Shown here one piece after another: positions 10,375-20,271 of a stretch of DNA of 64,000 nt (position 1 is the stretch's first letter; the number at the start of each line of letters is the position of its first letter). Under the pieces are notes generated by a model, which saw nothing but the letters and a program-made list of their open reading frames with translations, was not told the origin of the DNA and did no database searches. The position numbers were made by a program, and so were the translations under genes. The DNA lies in assembly GCF_015689175.1 (NCBI RefSeq), contig NZ_CP065047.1, forward strand, positions 1,426,001-1,490,000, in the 5' to 3' direction. The stretch is from Mycobacterium kubicae (GTDB taxonomy: Bacteria; Actinomycetota; Actinomycetes; Mycobacteriales; Mycobacteriaceae).

Positions 10375-11553
10375 GTGTCGACATCGTTGCCGCCACTGGT
10401 GGAGCCCGCGCGTGAGCTGAGCCGCGAAGAGGTGGCCCGCTACAGCCGGCATCTCATCATTCCCGACCTCGGCGTGGACGGGCAGAAGCGCCTGAAGAAC
10501 GCGCGGGTGCTGGTGATCGGCGCTGGGGGATTGGGGGCGCCGACGCTGCTGTATCTGGCGGCTGCCGGCGTCGGCACCATCGGCATCGTCGACTTCGACG
10601 TTGTCGACGAGTCCAACTTGCAACGTCAGATCATCCACGGCGTGGCCGACGTCGGACGGTCCAAGGCCCAGTCGGCGCGCGATTCGATTGCCGCGATCAA
10701 TCCTCTGGTTGAGGTGCGGCTGCACGAGTTCCGGCTGGAGCCGCGCAACGCCGTCAACCTGTTCAAGCAGTACGACCTGATCTTGGACGGCGCCGACAAC
10801 TTCGCCACTCGGTATCTGGTCAACGACGCGGCGGTGTTGGCCGGTAAGCCCTACGTGTGGGGATCGATCTACCGGTTCGAAGGCCAGGTGTCGGTGTTCT
10901 GGGAAGACGCCCCCGACGGCCTGGGGCTGAACTATCGCGACCTATACCCCGAGCCGCCACCGCCGGGCATGGTGCCGTCGTGCGCCGAAGGCGGTGTGCT
11001 GGGCATCATCTGCGCCTCCATCGCGTCGGTGATGGGCACCGAGGCGATCAAACTGATCACCGGCATCGGTGAGACGCTGCTGGGCCGCCTGATGGTCTAC
11101 GACGCGCTGGAAATGAGCTACCGCACGATCAAGATTCGCAAGGACCCCTCGACGCCGGCGATCACCGAACTCGTCGACTACGAAGCGTTCTGCGGGGTGG
11201 TGTCCGACGACGCCGCTCATGCCGCCGCCGATTCGACCGTCACGCCGCGCGAATTGCGGGAGCTGATGGATTCGGGCAAGAAGCTGGCCTTGATCGACGT
11301 TCGCGAGCCGGTGGAGTGGGACATCAACCACATTGAAGGGGCGCAACTGATCCCGCAGTCGCTGATCAACTCCGGGGAGGGCTTGGCTCAGTTTCCGCAG
11401 GACCGCACGCCGGTGCTCTACTGCAAGACGGGGGTCCGCTCGGCCGAGGCCTTGGCCGCGGTGAAGAAGGCCGGTTTCGCTGACGCGGTGCATCTTCAGG
11501 GCGGCATCGTGGCCTGGGCCCAGCAGATGCAGCCCGACATGGTCATGTACTAG
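10375..11553 (+). CDS. moeZ: adenylyltransferase/sulfurtransferase MoeZ
   Basis: A 392-residue fusion of an E1-like adenylyltransferase and a rhodanese domain. It activates the C-terminal glycine of sulfur-carrier proteins (MoaD, CysO) and then thiolates it, serving molybdopterin and CysM-type cysteine synthesis. GAGGLGAP near residue 45 is the nucleotide loop, D-x-D-V-V-D-x-S-N-L-Q-R is the E1 signature, and the rhodanese active-site Cys is Cys350 in LYCKTGVRS. Unlike many MoeB proteins, no CxxC zinc pairs are visible (MVPSCAEGG only). GTG start with AGGAGAAG upstream. The name moeB1 is used for the same gene in M. tuberculosis. Confidence 0.93.
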   Translation: MSTSLPPLVEPARELSREEVARYSRHLIIPDLGVDGQKRLKNARVLVIGAGGLGAPTLLYLAAAGVGTIGIVDFDVVDESNLQRQIIHGVADVGRSKAQSARDSIAAINPLVEVRLHEFRLEPRNAVNLFKQYDLILDGADNFATRYLVNDAAVLAGKPYVWGSIYRFEGQVSVFWEDAPDGLGLNYRDLYPEPPPPGMVPSCAEGGVLGIICASIASVMGTEAIKLITGIGETLLGRLMVYDALEMSYRTIKIRKDPSTPAITELVDYEAFCGVVSDDAAHAAADSTVTPRELRELMDSGKKLALIDVREPVEWDINHIEGAQLIPQSLINSGEGLAQFPQDRTPVLYCKTGVRSAEALAAVKKAGFADAVHLQGGIVAWAQQMQPDMVMY

Positions 11554-11577
11554 CCCGACTGGCGCCGACTCGCCCGG

Positions 11578-11745
11578 ATTGTCGGGCTCCTCAGCGCGTC
11601 GTATCGACGCGCATTGTCGCCCGACTGACCCGGATTGTCGGGCTCCTCAGCGCGTCGTGCCGACGCGCATTGTCGCCCGACTAGCCCTGATTGTCGGGCT
11701 CCTCAGCGCGTCGTGCCGACGCGCATTGTCGCCCGACTAGGCTGA
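11578..11745 (+). repeat. three-copy 56-bp tandem repeat with nested palindromes
   Basis: Three head-to-tail copies of a 56-bp unit begin at 11578, 11634 and 11690; a partial unit precedes them at about 11552-11577. Each unit holds two nested inverted repeats: GTCGGGC with GCCCGAC outside, and GCGCGTCG with CGACGCGC inside, the latter around a 3-base loop (TAT in copy 1, TGC in copies 2 and 3). Changes between copies fall in the inner loop and the junction, not in the arms. The array fills the space between moeZ and the next gene on the same strand. It resembles minisatellite-type mycobacterial repeats in size. Confidence 0.93.
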
Positions 11746-11750
11746 CCCAC

Positions 11751-12605
11751 GTGACAGTCGAGCCACCGCCAGAACATGTGCTGGTGGCGTTCGGACTCAA
11801 CGGCGTGCAGCCCATCCCGTTGGGTGCCAGCTGGGAGGGCGGCTGGCGGTGCGGCGAAGTCGTGTTGTCGCTGGTCGCCGATCATGCCCGCGCGGCCTGG
11901 TCGGCCAAGGTCCGCGAAACCCTGTTCGTCGACGGCATCAGGCTGGCGCGGCCGGTGCGCTCGACAGACGGCCGCTACGTCGTATCCGGATGGCGAGCCG
12001 ACACCTTCGTCGCGGGAACACCGGAGGCACGCCATGACGAAGTGGTGTCGGCGGCGGTGCGCCTGCACGAGGCCACCGGCAAGCTGGAGCGTCCCCGGTT
12101 CCTGACCCAGGGGCCGACCACGCCGTGGGCCGACGTCGACGTGTTCATCGCCGCCGACCGTGCCGCCTGGGAGGAGCGGCCGCTGCAGTCGATTCCGCCG
12201 GGAGCGCGCACGGCACCTCCCAGCGCCGACGCGGAACGATCGGTGGAGCTGATCAATCAGCTGGCCACCTTGCGTAAACCCACCCGCAGCCCCAACCAGG
12301 TGGTGCACGGAGACCTCTATGGCACAGTCCTTTTCGCCGGCACCGCGCCTCCGGGCATCACCGACATCACGCCGTATTGGCGGCCGGCCTCGTGGGCGGC
12401 GGGTGTCGTCGTCGTCGACGCACTGTCCTGGGGCGAGGCCGACGACGGACTCATCGAGCGGTGGAATGCCCTACCCGAATGGCCGCAGATGTTGTTGCGG
12501 GCGTTGATGTTTCGGTTGGCGGTGCATGCTCTGCACCCGCGCTCGACCGCCGAGGCGTTCCCTGGGCTGGCGCGCACCGCTGCACTGGTCCGGCTGGAAC
12601 TCTAA
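11751..12605 (+). CDS. conserved hypothetical protein, TIGR02569 type (Rv3205c-like)
   Basis: A 284-residue protein of a family restricted, as far as I recall, to actinobacteria and of unknown function. The motif VVHGDLYG-x-VLF near residues 184-195 resembles the H-G-D-L catalytic loop of aminoglycoside-phosphotransferase/choline-kinase folds, and ITDITPYWRP could supply the metal-binding Asp, so a kinase-like fold is possible. I chose the GTG at 11751, just after the tandem repeat; an upstream in-frame start would put the repeat inside the coding region. The 3' end overlaps the convergent ATL gene by 4 bp. Confidence 0.8.
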   Translation: MTVEPPPEHVLVAFGLNGVQPIPLGASWEGGWRCGEVVLSLVADHARAAWSAKVRETLFVDGIRLARPVRSTDGRYVVSGWRADTFVAGTPEARHDEVVSAAVRLHEATGKLERPRFLTQGPTTPWADVDVFIAADRAAWEERPLQSIPPGARTAPPSADAERSVELINQLATLRKPTRSPNQVVHGDLYGTVLFAGTAPPGITDITPYWRPASWAAGVVVVDALSWGEADDGLIERWNALPEWPQMLLRALMFRLAVHALHPRSTAEAFPGLARTAALVRLEL

Positions 12606-12910
12606 CTGTTGTGGGGAAATTCGTGGCGGACCTCGTCCAGCGCCACCCTGCCGTCGACCGCTAGCACCCCTTCGGCGCGCAACAATTCCAGCTGCCGACT
12701 GGTCAGATGCCGTGCCGGGCGTCCGGAAGCGGTGATCACCCGGTGCCACGGCAGGTCCGAGGAGTCGGTCCGCATAATCCAGCCGACGATTCGCGGGCTG
12801 GAAAGCCCTGCGACAGCAGCGATATCGCCATAAGTGGCGACCCGTCCCGGCGGTATGGCCGCCACCAGCGAGCGCACCCGCTCGACCTGCTCATCGGTTA
12901 TCGGCGCCAT
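12602..12910 (-). CDS. alkyltransferase-like protein (ATL, Rv3204-like)
   Basis: A 102-residue protein with the DNA-binding C-terminal fold of O6-methylguanine-DNA methyltransferases. The active-site PCHRV motif is PWHRV here (LPWHRVITASGRPA, about residues 53-66), so Trp replaces the methyl-accepting Cys. By family knowledge such proteins bind O6-alkylguanine, flip it and hand the lesion to nucleotide excision repair without removing the alkyl group. It overlaps lipV by 13 bp on the same strand and is probably co-transcribed with it. Confidence 0.9.
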   Translation of the reverse strand: MAPITDEQVERVRSLVAAIPPGRVATYGDIAAVAGLSSPRIVGWIMRTDSSDLPWHRVITASGRPARHLTSRQLELLRAEGVLAVDGRVALDEVRHEFPHNS

Positions 12911-13698
12911 CGATCACCCCGCCCCAAGTGCTCGCGAATCAAAGCGGCAACCTCAGCGGGCTTGGCCAGCGGCACCATATGGTTGCATTCGAAATCCAGT
13001 AGCTCGAGATCCGGTCCCAACCGTTCGCGTAACTCGGCGATCAATCGGTCACTGACATACTGCGTTTCGGAACGAATCGCCCGCACCACGGTGGTCGGTA
13101 TTCCGGCCGGCGGCAAGACGATGTCGCGAGCCAGTTCGCTCCAATAGCAGACCATCGCGGGCTGACTGATCCGCCAGCCGTAGCGTCCATTCGGCAACGC
13201 GATGAGGTGTTCGGCCAACTCCGCGTCGAGTAGGGCGCCATCCACATCCGACCAGGCGCCGAACGCCTTCTCGGCCCGCGCTTCCGCAGGATCGGTGTAG
13301 TCCGGGAACGCCACCATCGCCTCGGCAACCTCGCGCACCAGCGCACCGTCGAGCGCCATCGCCGGATCGAGCAGGACCAGACTCGACACCAGGTCCGGAC
13401 GAGCCGCGGCGAAGTGCAACGCGATAGCACCGCCGAAGGAGTGACCGACGACCACCACCGGACCGTCGGCCTCGCGGTCGAGCAGCGCCGCCAGCGCCGA
13501 GACATTGGCATCGATGCTCCATGGCGCGTCCCACGAGGAGCTCCCGTGCCCTAACAGATCGGGAGCGGCGATGGTGGTCTCGGGCAAGTGATCGGCTAAC
13601 GATTGCCAAGCCCGGCCGTGTTCGGTCACACCGTGCATCATCAGCACCTGTATGGGTCCGGGCGGGCCGTACCGGTGCACGTGAAGGTGGGCGGGCAC
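12898..13698 (-). CDS. lipV: alpha/beta hydrolase, LipV-like
   Basis: A 266-residue alpha/beta hydrolase. The nucleophile elbow is GHSFGG with Ser87, the oxyanion-hole motif is MHGVTEHG near residues 21-28, and the C-terminal catalytic His is probably the one in CNHMVPLAK near residue 240. The fold and position correspond to M. tuberculosis LipV (Rv3203), annotated as a lipase/esterase; the real substrate is not apparent. It is transcribed with the ATL gene and diverges from adnA, with only 77 bp between the two starts. Confidence 0.88.
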   Translation of the reverse strand: MPAHLHVHRYGPPGPIQVLMMHGVTEHGRAWQSLADHLPETTIAAPDLLGHGSSSWDAPWSIDANVSALAALLDREADGPVVVVGHSFGGAIALHFAAARPDLVSSLVLLDPAMALDGALVREVAEAMVAFPDYTDPAEARAEKAFGAWSDVDGALLDAELAEHLIALPNGRYGWRISQPAMVCYWSELARDIVLPPAGIPTTVVRAIRSETQYVSDRLIAELRERLGPDLELLDFECNHMVPLAKPAEVAALIREHLGRGDRWRR

Positions 13699-13775
13699 GC
13701 GTCGATGATGCCAGGTCGGGGTGACGGTTCCGGCCGTGCGGCCGAGTTGTCGGACCCTCGTGGTTGCATGCCGCT

Positions 13776-16700
13776 ATGTCATTCACGTGGGGCGAGCCGG
13801 CGCAGCGGGTTCTGACGCCAGGCGTTCGCGGCGTGGTGCGGATCCTCGGCGGTCCGGGGACAGGCAAAAGCAGCCTGTTGGTCGACGCCGCGGTGGCACA
13901 CATCGCTGCCGGTGTCGAGCCGGAATCGGTTCTGCTGCTTACCGGCTCGGGCAAGCTTGACCTGCGGGCACGCAGCGCCTTGACCATGGCGCTGCTGCGG
14001 TCAGCGCCGGTCGGGCAGGGGCGGGCGGCGGTCCGCGAGCCCTTGGTACGTACACCGCACAGCTACGCGTATGCGGTGTTGCGGCGCGCTGCCGAGCGCG
14101 CGGGCGACGCCCCTCCGCGACTGCTCACCAGCGCCGAACAAGATGCCATCATCCGCGAATTGCTGGCCGGCCACCTCGAAGACGGATCCGCCGGGGCGAC
14201 GGCCTGGCCTGCGCATCTTCGACCTGCGCTGGCCACTGCCGGTTTTGCCACCGAATTGCGAGACCTGTTGGCCCGCTGCGCCGAACGCGGGGTCGATCCG
14301 GTTGCGCTGGAGCGACTGGGCCGCCGGTGCGGTCGACCGGAATGGACCGCTGCCGGCCAATTCGCCCGCGAGTACGAGCAGGTGATGTTGCTGCGTTCGG
14401 CGGTGGGCATGGCCGCGCCGGAGGCTACGGCGCCGGCGCTGGCCGCTGCCGAACTGGTCGGGGCGGCCTTGGAGGCGTTCGCGCTCGACCCCGAGCTGCT
14501 GGCGGCAGAACGGGCGCGGGTGCGCCTCTTGCTGGTTGACGACGCTCAACAACTCGATCCGCAAGCGGCACAGTTGATCCGCGTGCTTGCCGCGGGCAGT
14601 GAACTGGCATTGGTGGCGGGGGATCCCAATCAGGCGGTGTTCGGATTTCGAGGGGGTGAACCTGCCGGCTTGTTAGGCGACGACGGCCCGTCAGTCACGT
14701 TGGCAGAGTCGCACCGTTGCGCTGCGGCGGTGGCGCGCGCGGTCAACGCCGTCGCTCGCCGGTTACCCGACGGCGGCACCGGCAGCCATCTGCAAAGCGC
14801 CGAGGACGACGGCGCATCGGTCACAGCGCAATTGGCGGCGACGACGCACGCGGAGGCGGCCTTGATCGCCGAAGCCCTGCGGCGCGCACACCTCGTCGAG
14901 GGCGTGCCGTGGTCGCAGATGGCGGTGATCGTGCGGTCGGTGCCGCGCGCGGCGGCCCGACTGCCGCGAGCCCTGGCGGCTGCCGGTGTCCCCGTCGCCC
15001 GACCGGCCTCGAGCGGCCCGCTGGCCGACGAGCCGGCGGTGCGGGCCCTGCTCACGGTGCTCGACGCGACCGCCGACGGACTCACCGGTGAGCAGGCGTT
15101 GGAGTTGCTTACCGGACCGATCGGTCGCCTCGACCCCATCTCCCTGCGCCAACTGCGACGCACGTTGCAACGCGGCCGCTCTGATTGTGCCGCAACCGGA
15201 TTCGACCGCCTGCTGGTCGAGGCGCTCACCGACGGTTCGTCGGTGTCGGGCCCGCAGGCCCGGCCACTGCGTGCGGTCGGGGCCGTGCTTGCAGCCGCAG
15301 CGCGCAGCCATGGCCTGGGCCAGGATCCCCGCTACACGCTGTGGGCGGCATGGCACCGATCCGGGCTGCAACGTCGTTGGCTGGCCGCCGTCGAGCGCGG
15401 CGGATCCGCTGGAGCTCAGGCGGCACGTGACCTCGAAGCGGTGACCGCGCTGTTCGACATCACCGATCAATACGTGTCCCGCACATCGGGTGCCTCGCTG
15501 CGCGGGCTGATCGACCACGTGACTGCGCTGCACGTGCCCAATGTCAAGACTGATGCGGCGTCGCCGACCGAACACGTGCAGGTGCTCAGCGCGCATGCGG
15601 CATTGGGCCACGAATGGGACTTCGTGGTGATCGCCGGACTGCAAGAAGGTCTATGGCCCAACACGGTTCCTCGTGGCGGTGTACTCGCGACGCAGCGGTT
15701 GCTCGACGAACTCGATGGCGTCACCAGCGAAGCCTCGGTGCGGGCACCCTTGCTCGCCGAGGAACGTCGGCTCTTGCTGGCCGCGATGGGGCGGGCACGG
15801 TCCCGGTTGATGGTGACGGCGGTAGACGGTGATACCGCGGCAAGCGGTCAGGACGCCGCGCTGCCGTCGGCGTTGTTCTATGAGGTTGCTGCGCTGGCTG
15901 GCCATGAACCCGTTGAGCTGCAGGCAGTTTCGACTCCGCGGGTGCTGGCGAATGCGTCGGTGGTGGGCCGGTTGCGTGGTCTGGTGTGCGCACCCGACGG
16001 CGCCGTGGACGATGCCGCGCGCCGGTGCGCCGCACAGCAGTTGGCCCGGCTCGCGAAAGCCGGTGTCGCGGGGGCCAATCCGGCGGGCTGGCATGGCCTG
16101 CTGCCGGTCAGCTCCGACGGTCCACTATCTGAGAGCAACGATCTGGTCACCTTGACGCCGTCGACGTTGCAAACCCTCACCGACTGCCCGTTGCGCTGGC
16201 TGGCCGAACGGCACGGCGGAACCGATGCACGCGAATTGCGCTCCACCATCGGCTCGGTACTTCATGCGCTGATCGCCCAGCCCGGCAAGACCGAATCAGA
16301 ATTGCTGGGCCAGCTGGAGCGGGCCTGGCAGCACTTACCTTTCGACGCCCAATGGCATTCGGTCAACGAGTTGGACCGGCATCGCGCCATGATTCAGGCG
16401 TTCCTGGCATGGCGAGCGCAGACACGCGGCGAGCTCACCGAGGTCGGCGTGGAGGTCGATGTCGACGGTGTGCTGCCAACGCAGCGCGACGACAACGCTG
16501 CCGTACGGTTGCGCGGGCGGGTGGATCGGCTGGAGCGCGACGGCGCCGGTCGACTGGTGATTGTCGACATCAAGACGGGCAAATCGCCGGTCAGCAAGGA
16601 TGACGCGCAACAGCACGCCCAACTGGCGCTGTATCAGCTGGCCGTGGCCGACGGCCTGCTATCCGGCGGCGAGGAGGTGGAACCGGGTGGCGCTCGGCTG

Positions 16701-16910
16701 GTCTACATCGGCAAGACCGGTGCCGGTGGTGTCACCGAGCGTGAACAGGATCCGCTGACACCGGAAACCCGGGAGCAGTGGCGCAATCTCGTTCGTCAGG
16801 CCGCGTCCGCGACGGCCGGTCCACAGTTCGTGGCGCGGCGCAACGCGGGGTGCTCGCATTGTCCGATCAGGTCGTTCTGCCCGGCGCATACCGATGGGCC
16901 GGGGCTGTGA
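13776..16910 (+). CDS. adnA: AdnA subunit of the AdnAB DNA motor-nuclease
   Basis: A 1044-residue UvrD-like helicase with a C-terminal RecB-type nuclease domain. With AdnB it forms the mycobacterial helicase-nuclease that resects double-strand breaks. GGPGTGKS at residues 25-32 is Walker A, LLLVDDAQQLDP holds Walker B, and VVIAGLQEGLWPN is a late helicase motif. The nuclease core VDIKTGKSP lies near residue 930, and the Cys in LTDCPLRW together with GCSHCPIRSFC would coordinate an Fe-S cluster. I chose the ATG at 13776; a TTG four codons earlier is in frame but has no support. The stop overlaps the adnB GTG. Confidence 0.93.
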   Translation: MSFTWGEPAQRVLTPGVRGVVRILGGPGTGKSSLLVDAAVAHIAAGVEPESVLLLTGSGKLDLRARSALTMALLRSAPVGQGRAAVREPLVRTPHSYAYAVLRRAAERAGDAPPRLLTSAEQDAIIRELLAGHLEDGSAGATAWPAHLRPALATAGFATELRDLLARCAERGVDPVALERLGRRCGRPEWTAAGQFAREYEQVMLLRSAVGMAAPEATAPALAAAELVGAALEAFALDPELLAAERARVRLLLVDDAQQLDPQAAQLIRVLAAGSELALVAGDPNQAVFGFRGGEPAGLLGDDGPSVTLAESHRCAAAVARAVNAVARRLPDGGTGSHLQSAEDDGASVTAQLAATTHAEAALIAEALRRAHLVEGVPWSQMAVIVRSVPRAAARLPRALAAAGVPVARPASSGPLADEPAVRALLTVLDATADGLTGEQALELLTGPIGRLDPISLRQLRRTLQRGRSDCAATGFDRLLVEALTDGSSVSGPQARPLRAVGAVLAAAARSHGLGQDPRYTLWAAWHRSGLQRRWLAAVERGGSAGAQAARDLEAVTALFDITDQYVSRTSGASLRGLIDHVTALHVPNVKTDAASPTEHVQVLSAHAALGHEWDFVVIAGLQEGLWPNTVPRGGVLATQRLLDELDGVTSEASVRAPLLAEERRLLLAAMGRARSRLMVTAVDGDTAASGQDAALPSALFYEVAALAGHEPVELQAVSTPRVLANASVVGRLRGLVCAPDGAVDDAARRCAAQQLARLAKAGVAGANPAGWHGLLPVSSDGPLSESNDLVTLTPSTLQTLTDCPLRWLAERHGGTDARELRSTIGSVLHALIAQPGKTESELLGQLERAWQHLPFDAQWHSVNELDRHRAMIQAFLAWRAQTRGELTEVGVEVDVDGVLPTQRDDNAAVRLRGRVDRLERDGAGRLVIVDIKTGKSPVSKDDAQQHAQLALYQLAVADGLLSGGEEVEPGGARLVYIGKTGAGGVTEREQDPLTPETREQWRNLVRQAASATAGPQFVARRNAGCSHCPIRSFCPAHTDGPGL

Positions 16911-19900
16911 CCGCCCACGCCGCGCGGTACAGCCCCGCCGAATTGGCTGATGCGCTGGGCGTTTTCCCGCCGACCGACGAGCAAGCCGCTGTGATCTCCG
17001 CGCCGCCCGGCCCGCTGGTGGTCATCGCTGGTGCCGGTGCCGGCAAGACCGAGACGATGGCGGCGCGGGTGGTGTGGCTGGTCGCCAACGGCTACGCCGA
17101 CCCGGGACAGGTACTCGGCTTGACCTTCACGCGCAAGGCTGCCGGTCAGCTGTTGCGCCGCGTCCGGTCCCGCCTGGCCCGGTTGGCGGGCGTCGGTTTG
17201 GCGTCTGTAGGGGCGACGGGTGCCGTAGCCGACGAACCGGCGAGCTCTCCCATGGTGAGCACCTATCACGCGTTCGCCGGCACGCTGCTGCGTGACTTCG
17301 GCCTGCTGCTTCCCGTCGAGCCCGACACTCGACTGCTGAGCGAAACCGAACTGTGGCAGCTGGCCTTTGACGTGGTCAACGAATACCGCGGCGAACTGCA
17401 CACGGAGAAAACTCCGGCAGCGGTGACGTCGATGGTGCTGCGCTTGTGGAGTCAGCTCGCTGAGCATCTGGTGGACACCGAGCAGCTGCGGGATACCCAT
17501 GTCGAGCTGGAGAGGCTGGTGCACGCCCTACCGGCCGGGCCCTCTCAACGCGACCGGGGCCCCAGCCAGTGGTTGCTGCGGATGCTGGGCACCCAGACTC
17601 AGCGCGCGGAGTTGGTGCCGTTGCTCGACGCGCTGCACGAGCGCATGCGTGCCGACAAGGTGATGGACTTCGGTATGCAGATGGCCTCGGCCGCCCGGCT
17701 GGCCGCGACCTTCCCGCATGTCGGCCAGGACATGCGGGACCGCTATCGAGTGGTGCTCCTCGACGAATACCAAGACACCGGTCATGCGCAGCGGGTAGCG
17801 CTGTCGTCGTTGTTCGGTGCCGGCGCCGACGACGGGCTGGCTTTGACCGCGGTCGGAGACCCCATTCAATCCATCTACGGGTGGCGCGGCGCCTCGGCGA
17901 CGAATCTGCCGCGATTCACCACCGACTTCCCGTTATCCGACGGAACGCCGGCGCCGGTGCTGGAACTGCGGACCAGCTGGCGCAATCCGCCCGAAGCGCT
18001 GCACGTCGCCAACGCCATCTCCGCCGAGGCCCGTCGGCGCTCGGTGGCCGTGCGACCGCTACGTCCGCGCCCCGACGCCACGCCCGGAACCGTCCGCTGC
18101 GCGTTGCTCCCCGATGTCCAAGCCGAACGCGAATGGATCGCCGAGCACATCCAGGAGCACTACACGCGGGCCCACGACGAAGGCGTCAATCCGCCCACCG
18201 CGGCGGTGCTGGTGCGGCGCAACGCCGACGCCGCACCCATCGCCGACGCCCTGCGCGCCCGCGGTATCCCGGTCGAAGTGGTCGGTCTCGGTGGGTTGCT
18301 CGCCGTCCCCGAAGTCGCTGACCTCGTCGCGACGCTGCGCCTGGTCGCGGACCCGACCGCGGGCGCCGCGGCGATGCGCGTGCTCACCGGTCCGCGCTGG
18401 CGGCTCGGTGGCCGGGACCTGGCCGCGCTGTGGCGCCGAGCCCGGACACTCGTCGACGCACCGGCATCGGCCGAACCCGCATCGCCGGAATCGATCGCGC
18501 GGCTGGCCGGCCCCGATGCCGACACCGCGTGCCTGGCCGACGCGATCTGCGATCCCGGCCCGGCACAGGACTATTCGCCCGCCGGGTACCAGCGCATTGA
18601 GGCGCTGGCCGCGGAACTGACCGCGCTGCGCGGCCACCTCGGCCAGTCGCTGCCCGACCTGGTCGCCGAGGTACGCCGCGTCATGGGCATCGACTGCGAA
18701 GTCCGCGCCGCTGCCGCCTGCCGCGACCCGGGCGCCGGGGCCTGGGCGGGGGCGGAGCATCTCGACGCCTTCGCCGACGTGGTCGCCGGTTACGCGGAGC
18801 AGATTAGTGGCCGGAGCCCGTCAGTAGCGGGATTGCTCGCCTATCTCGACGTGGCCGCGGTCGTGGAAAACGGCCTGGCGCCGGCCCAGCTAGCGGTCGC
18901 GCGCGACCGGGTCCAGGTCCTGACCGTCCATGCCGCCAAGGGACTGGAGTGGCAGGTGGTCGCGGTGGCACACCTGTCCGGCGGGGTGTTCCCGTCATCG
19001 GCGTCGCGCAGTACCTGGCTTACCGACCCCTCGGAATTGCCGCCGCTCTTGCGCGGGGACCGGGCATCGGCAGGAGCGCTTGGCGTCCCGGTCATGGACA
19101 CCTCGTCGGTCAGCAACCGGAAGCAGCTGTCCGACACCATCTCTGAACATCGACGCCAGCTCGATCAGCGGCGCGTCGACGAAGAGCGCCGACTGCTGTA
19201 TGTCGGCGTCACCCGAGCGGAGGAGGCGCTGCTGGTATCGGGACACCAATGGGGTGCCACCGGGTTGAAACCGCGGGGGCCCTCGGAGTTCTTATGTGAA
19301 CTGAAGGAAATCGTCGAGCGTTCCGCCGAAGCCGGCGAACCCTGCGGGATCGTCGAGCACTGGGCGCCAACACCGGCCGACGGCGAGCGGAACCCACTGC
19401 AGGACAACACCATTGAAGCGGTATGGCCCGCTGAACCGTTGAGCCGGCGCGGCGATGTGGAGCGCGGGGCGGCCCTGGTGACGCAAGCCATGTCGACCGG
19501 TGACGGGTCAGCCGACCGGATAGACCTCGACGGCTTGGTCGCCGACGTCGATGCGCTGCTGGCCGAGCGCGCCCGGGCCACCGCGGAACCCAGTCACAGC
19601 CTGCCCAGTCAACTGTCGGTGAGCGGGCTGGTCGAACTCGCCCGAGACCCCGCCGGCGCAGCGCAGCGGCTGAAGTACCGGCTGCCCACCAGACCGGACC
19701 CGGATGCGTTGTTGGGCAACGCCTTTCACTCCTGGGTACAGCGGTTCTACGGCGCCGAGTTGCTGTTCGACCTGGGTGACCTGCCCGGCGCCGCGGATTC
19801 CGAGGTGGGCGACAGCGAGGACCTGGCCGCACTACAGGCAGCCTTCACCCGGTCCCGGTGGGCGGCTCGCACACCGATCGCGGTCGAGGTGCCATTCGAA

Positions 19901-20209
19901 ATGCCGATCGGTGACACCGTCGTACGCGGGCGCATCGATGCGGTGTTCGCTGACCCCGACGGCGGCGTCACGGTCGTGGACTGGAAAACCGGTGAACCGC
20001 CGCGCGGGGCCGAAGCGCTGCGGCAGGCCGCAATCCAGCTCGCCGTCTACCGGATGGCGTGGGCTGCGTTGACCGGCTGCGCCGAATCATCGGTGCGCAC
20101 CGCGTTCCATTACGTGCGCAGCGCAATAACGGTCAGGCCCGACGAGTTGCCGGAGGCCGACGAGTTGGTCGCGCTGTTAGCCGACTCCGACCACCCGAAT
20201 ATCCCCTGA
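16907..20209 (+). CDS. adnB: AdnB subunit of the AdnAB DNA motor-nuclease
   Basis: A 1100-residue partner of AdnA, also with an N-terminal UvrD-type motor and a C-terminal RecB-type nuclease. GAGAGKT lies at residues 42-48; [50 protein letters not shown] and [11 protein letters not shown] are helicase motifs Ia to VI in order. VTVVDWKTGEPP near residue 1024 is the nuclease core, with upstream GRIDAVFADPDG providing the metal-binding Asp. The GTG at 16907 overlaps the AdnA TGA (GTGA), implying coupled translation and 1:1 synthesis; the frame is open upstream but a longer product would run through the adnA end. Confidence 0.93.
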   Translation: MTAHAARYSPAELADALGVFPPTDEQAAVISAPPGPLVVIAGAGAGKTETMAARVVWLVANGYADPGQVLGLTFTRKAAGQLLRRVRSRLARLAGVGLASVGATGAVADEPASSPMVSTYHAFAGTLLRDFGLLLPVEPDTRLLSETELWQLAFDVVNEYRGELHTEKTPAAVTSMVLRLWSQLAEHLVDTEQLRDTHVELERLVHALPAGPSQRDRGPSQWLLRMLGTQTQRAELVPLLDALHERMRADKVMDFGMQMASAARLAATFPHVGQDMRDRYRVVLLDEYQDTGHAQRVALSSLFGAGADDGLALTAVGDPIQSIYGWRGASATNLPRFTTDFPLSDGTPAPVLELRTSWRNPPEALHVANAISAEARRRSVAVRPLRPRPDATPGTVRCALLPDVQAEREWIAEHIQEHYTRAHDEGVNPPTAAVLVRRNADAAPIADALRARGIPVEVVGLGGLLAVPEVADLVATLRLVADPTAGAAAMRVLTGPRWRLGGRDLAALWRRARTLVDAPASAEPASPESIARLAGPDADTACLADAICDPGPAQDYSPAGYQRIEALAAELTALRGHLGQSLPDLVAEVRRVMGIDCEVRAAAACRDPGAGAWAGAEHLDAFADVVAGYAEQISGRSPSVAGLLAYLDVAAVVENGLAPAQLAVARDRVQVLTVHAAKGLEWQVVAVAHLSGGVFPSSASRSTWLTDPSELPPLLRGDRASAGALGVPVMDTSSVSNRKQLSDTISEHRRQLDQRRVDEERRLLYVGVTRAEEALLVSGHQWGATGLKPRGPSEFLCELKEIVERSAEAGEPCGIVEHWAPTPADGERNPLQDNTIEAVWPAEPLSRRGDVERGAALVTQAMSTGDGSADRIDLDGLVADVDALLAERARATAEPSHSLPSQLSVSGLVELARDPAGAAQRLKYRLPTRPDPDALLGNAFHSWVQRFYGAELLFDLGDLPGAADSEVGDSEDLAALQAAFTRSRWAARTPIAVEVPFEMPIGDTVVRGRIDAVFADPDGGVTVVDWKTGEPPRGAEALRQAAIQLAVYRMAWAALTGCAESSVRTAFHYVRSAITVRPDELPEADELVALLADSDHPNIP

Positions 20210-20271
20210 GCGTGGTTACATTTGTCTCGTGCGTGTGTGGTGCGCGGCGATCAAGCCGGTGACGGGGTTCC

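Noticed and set aside
11578..11745. Possible CRISPR array
   Set aside because: The 56-bp units are head-to-tail without unique spacers, and there are no cas genes.
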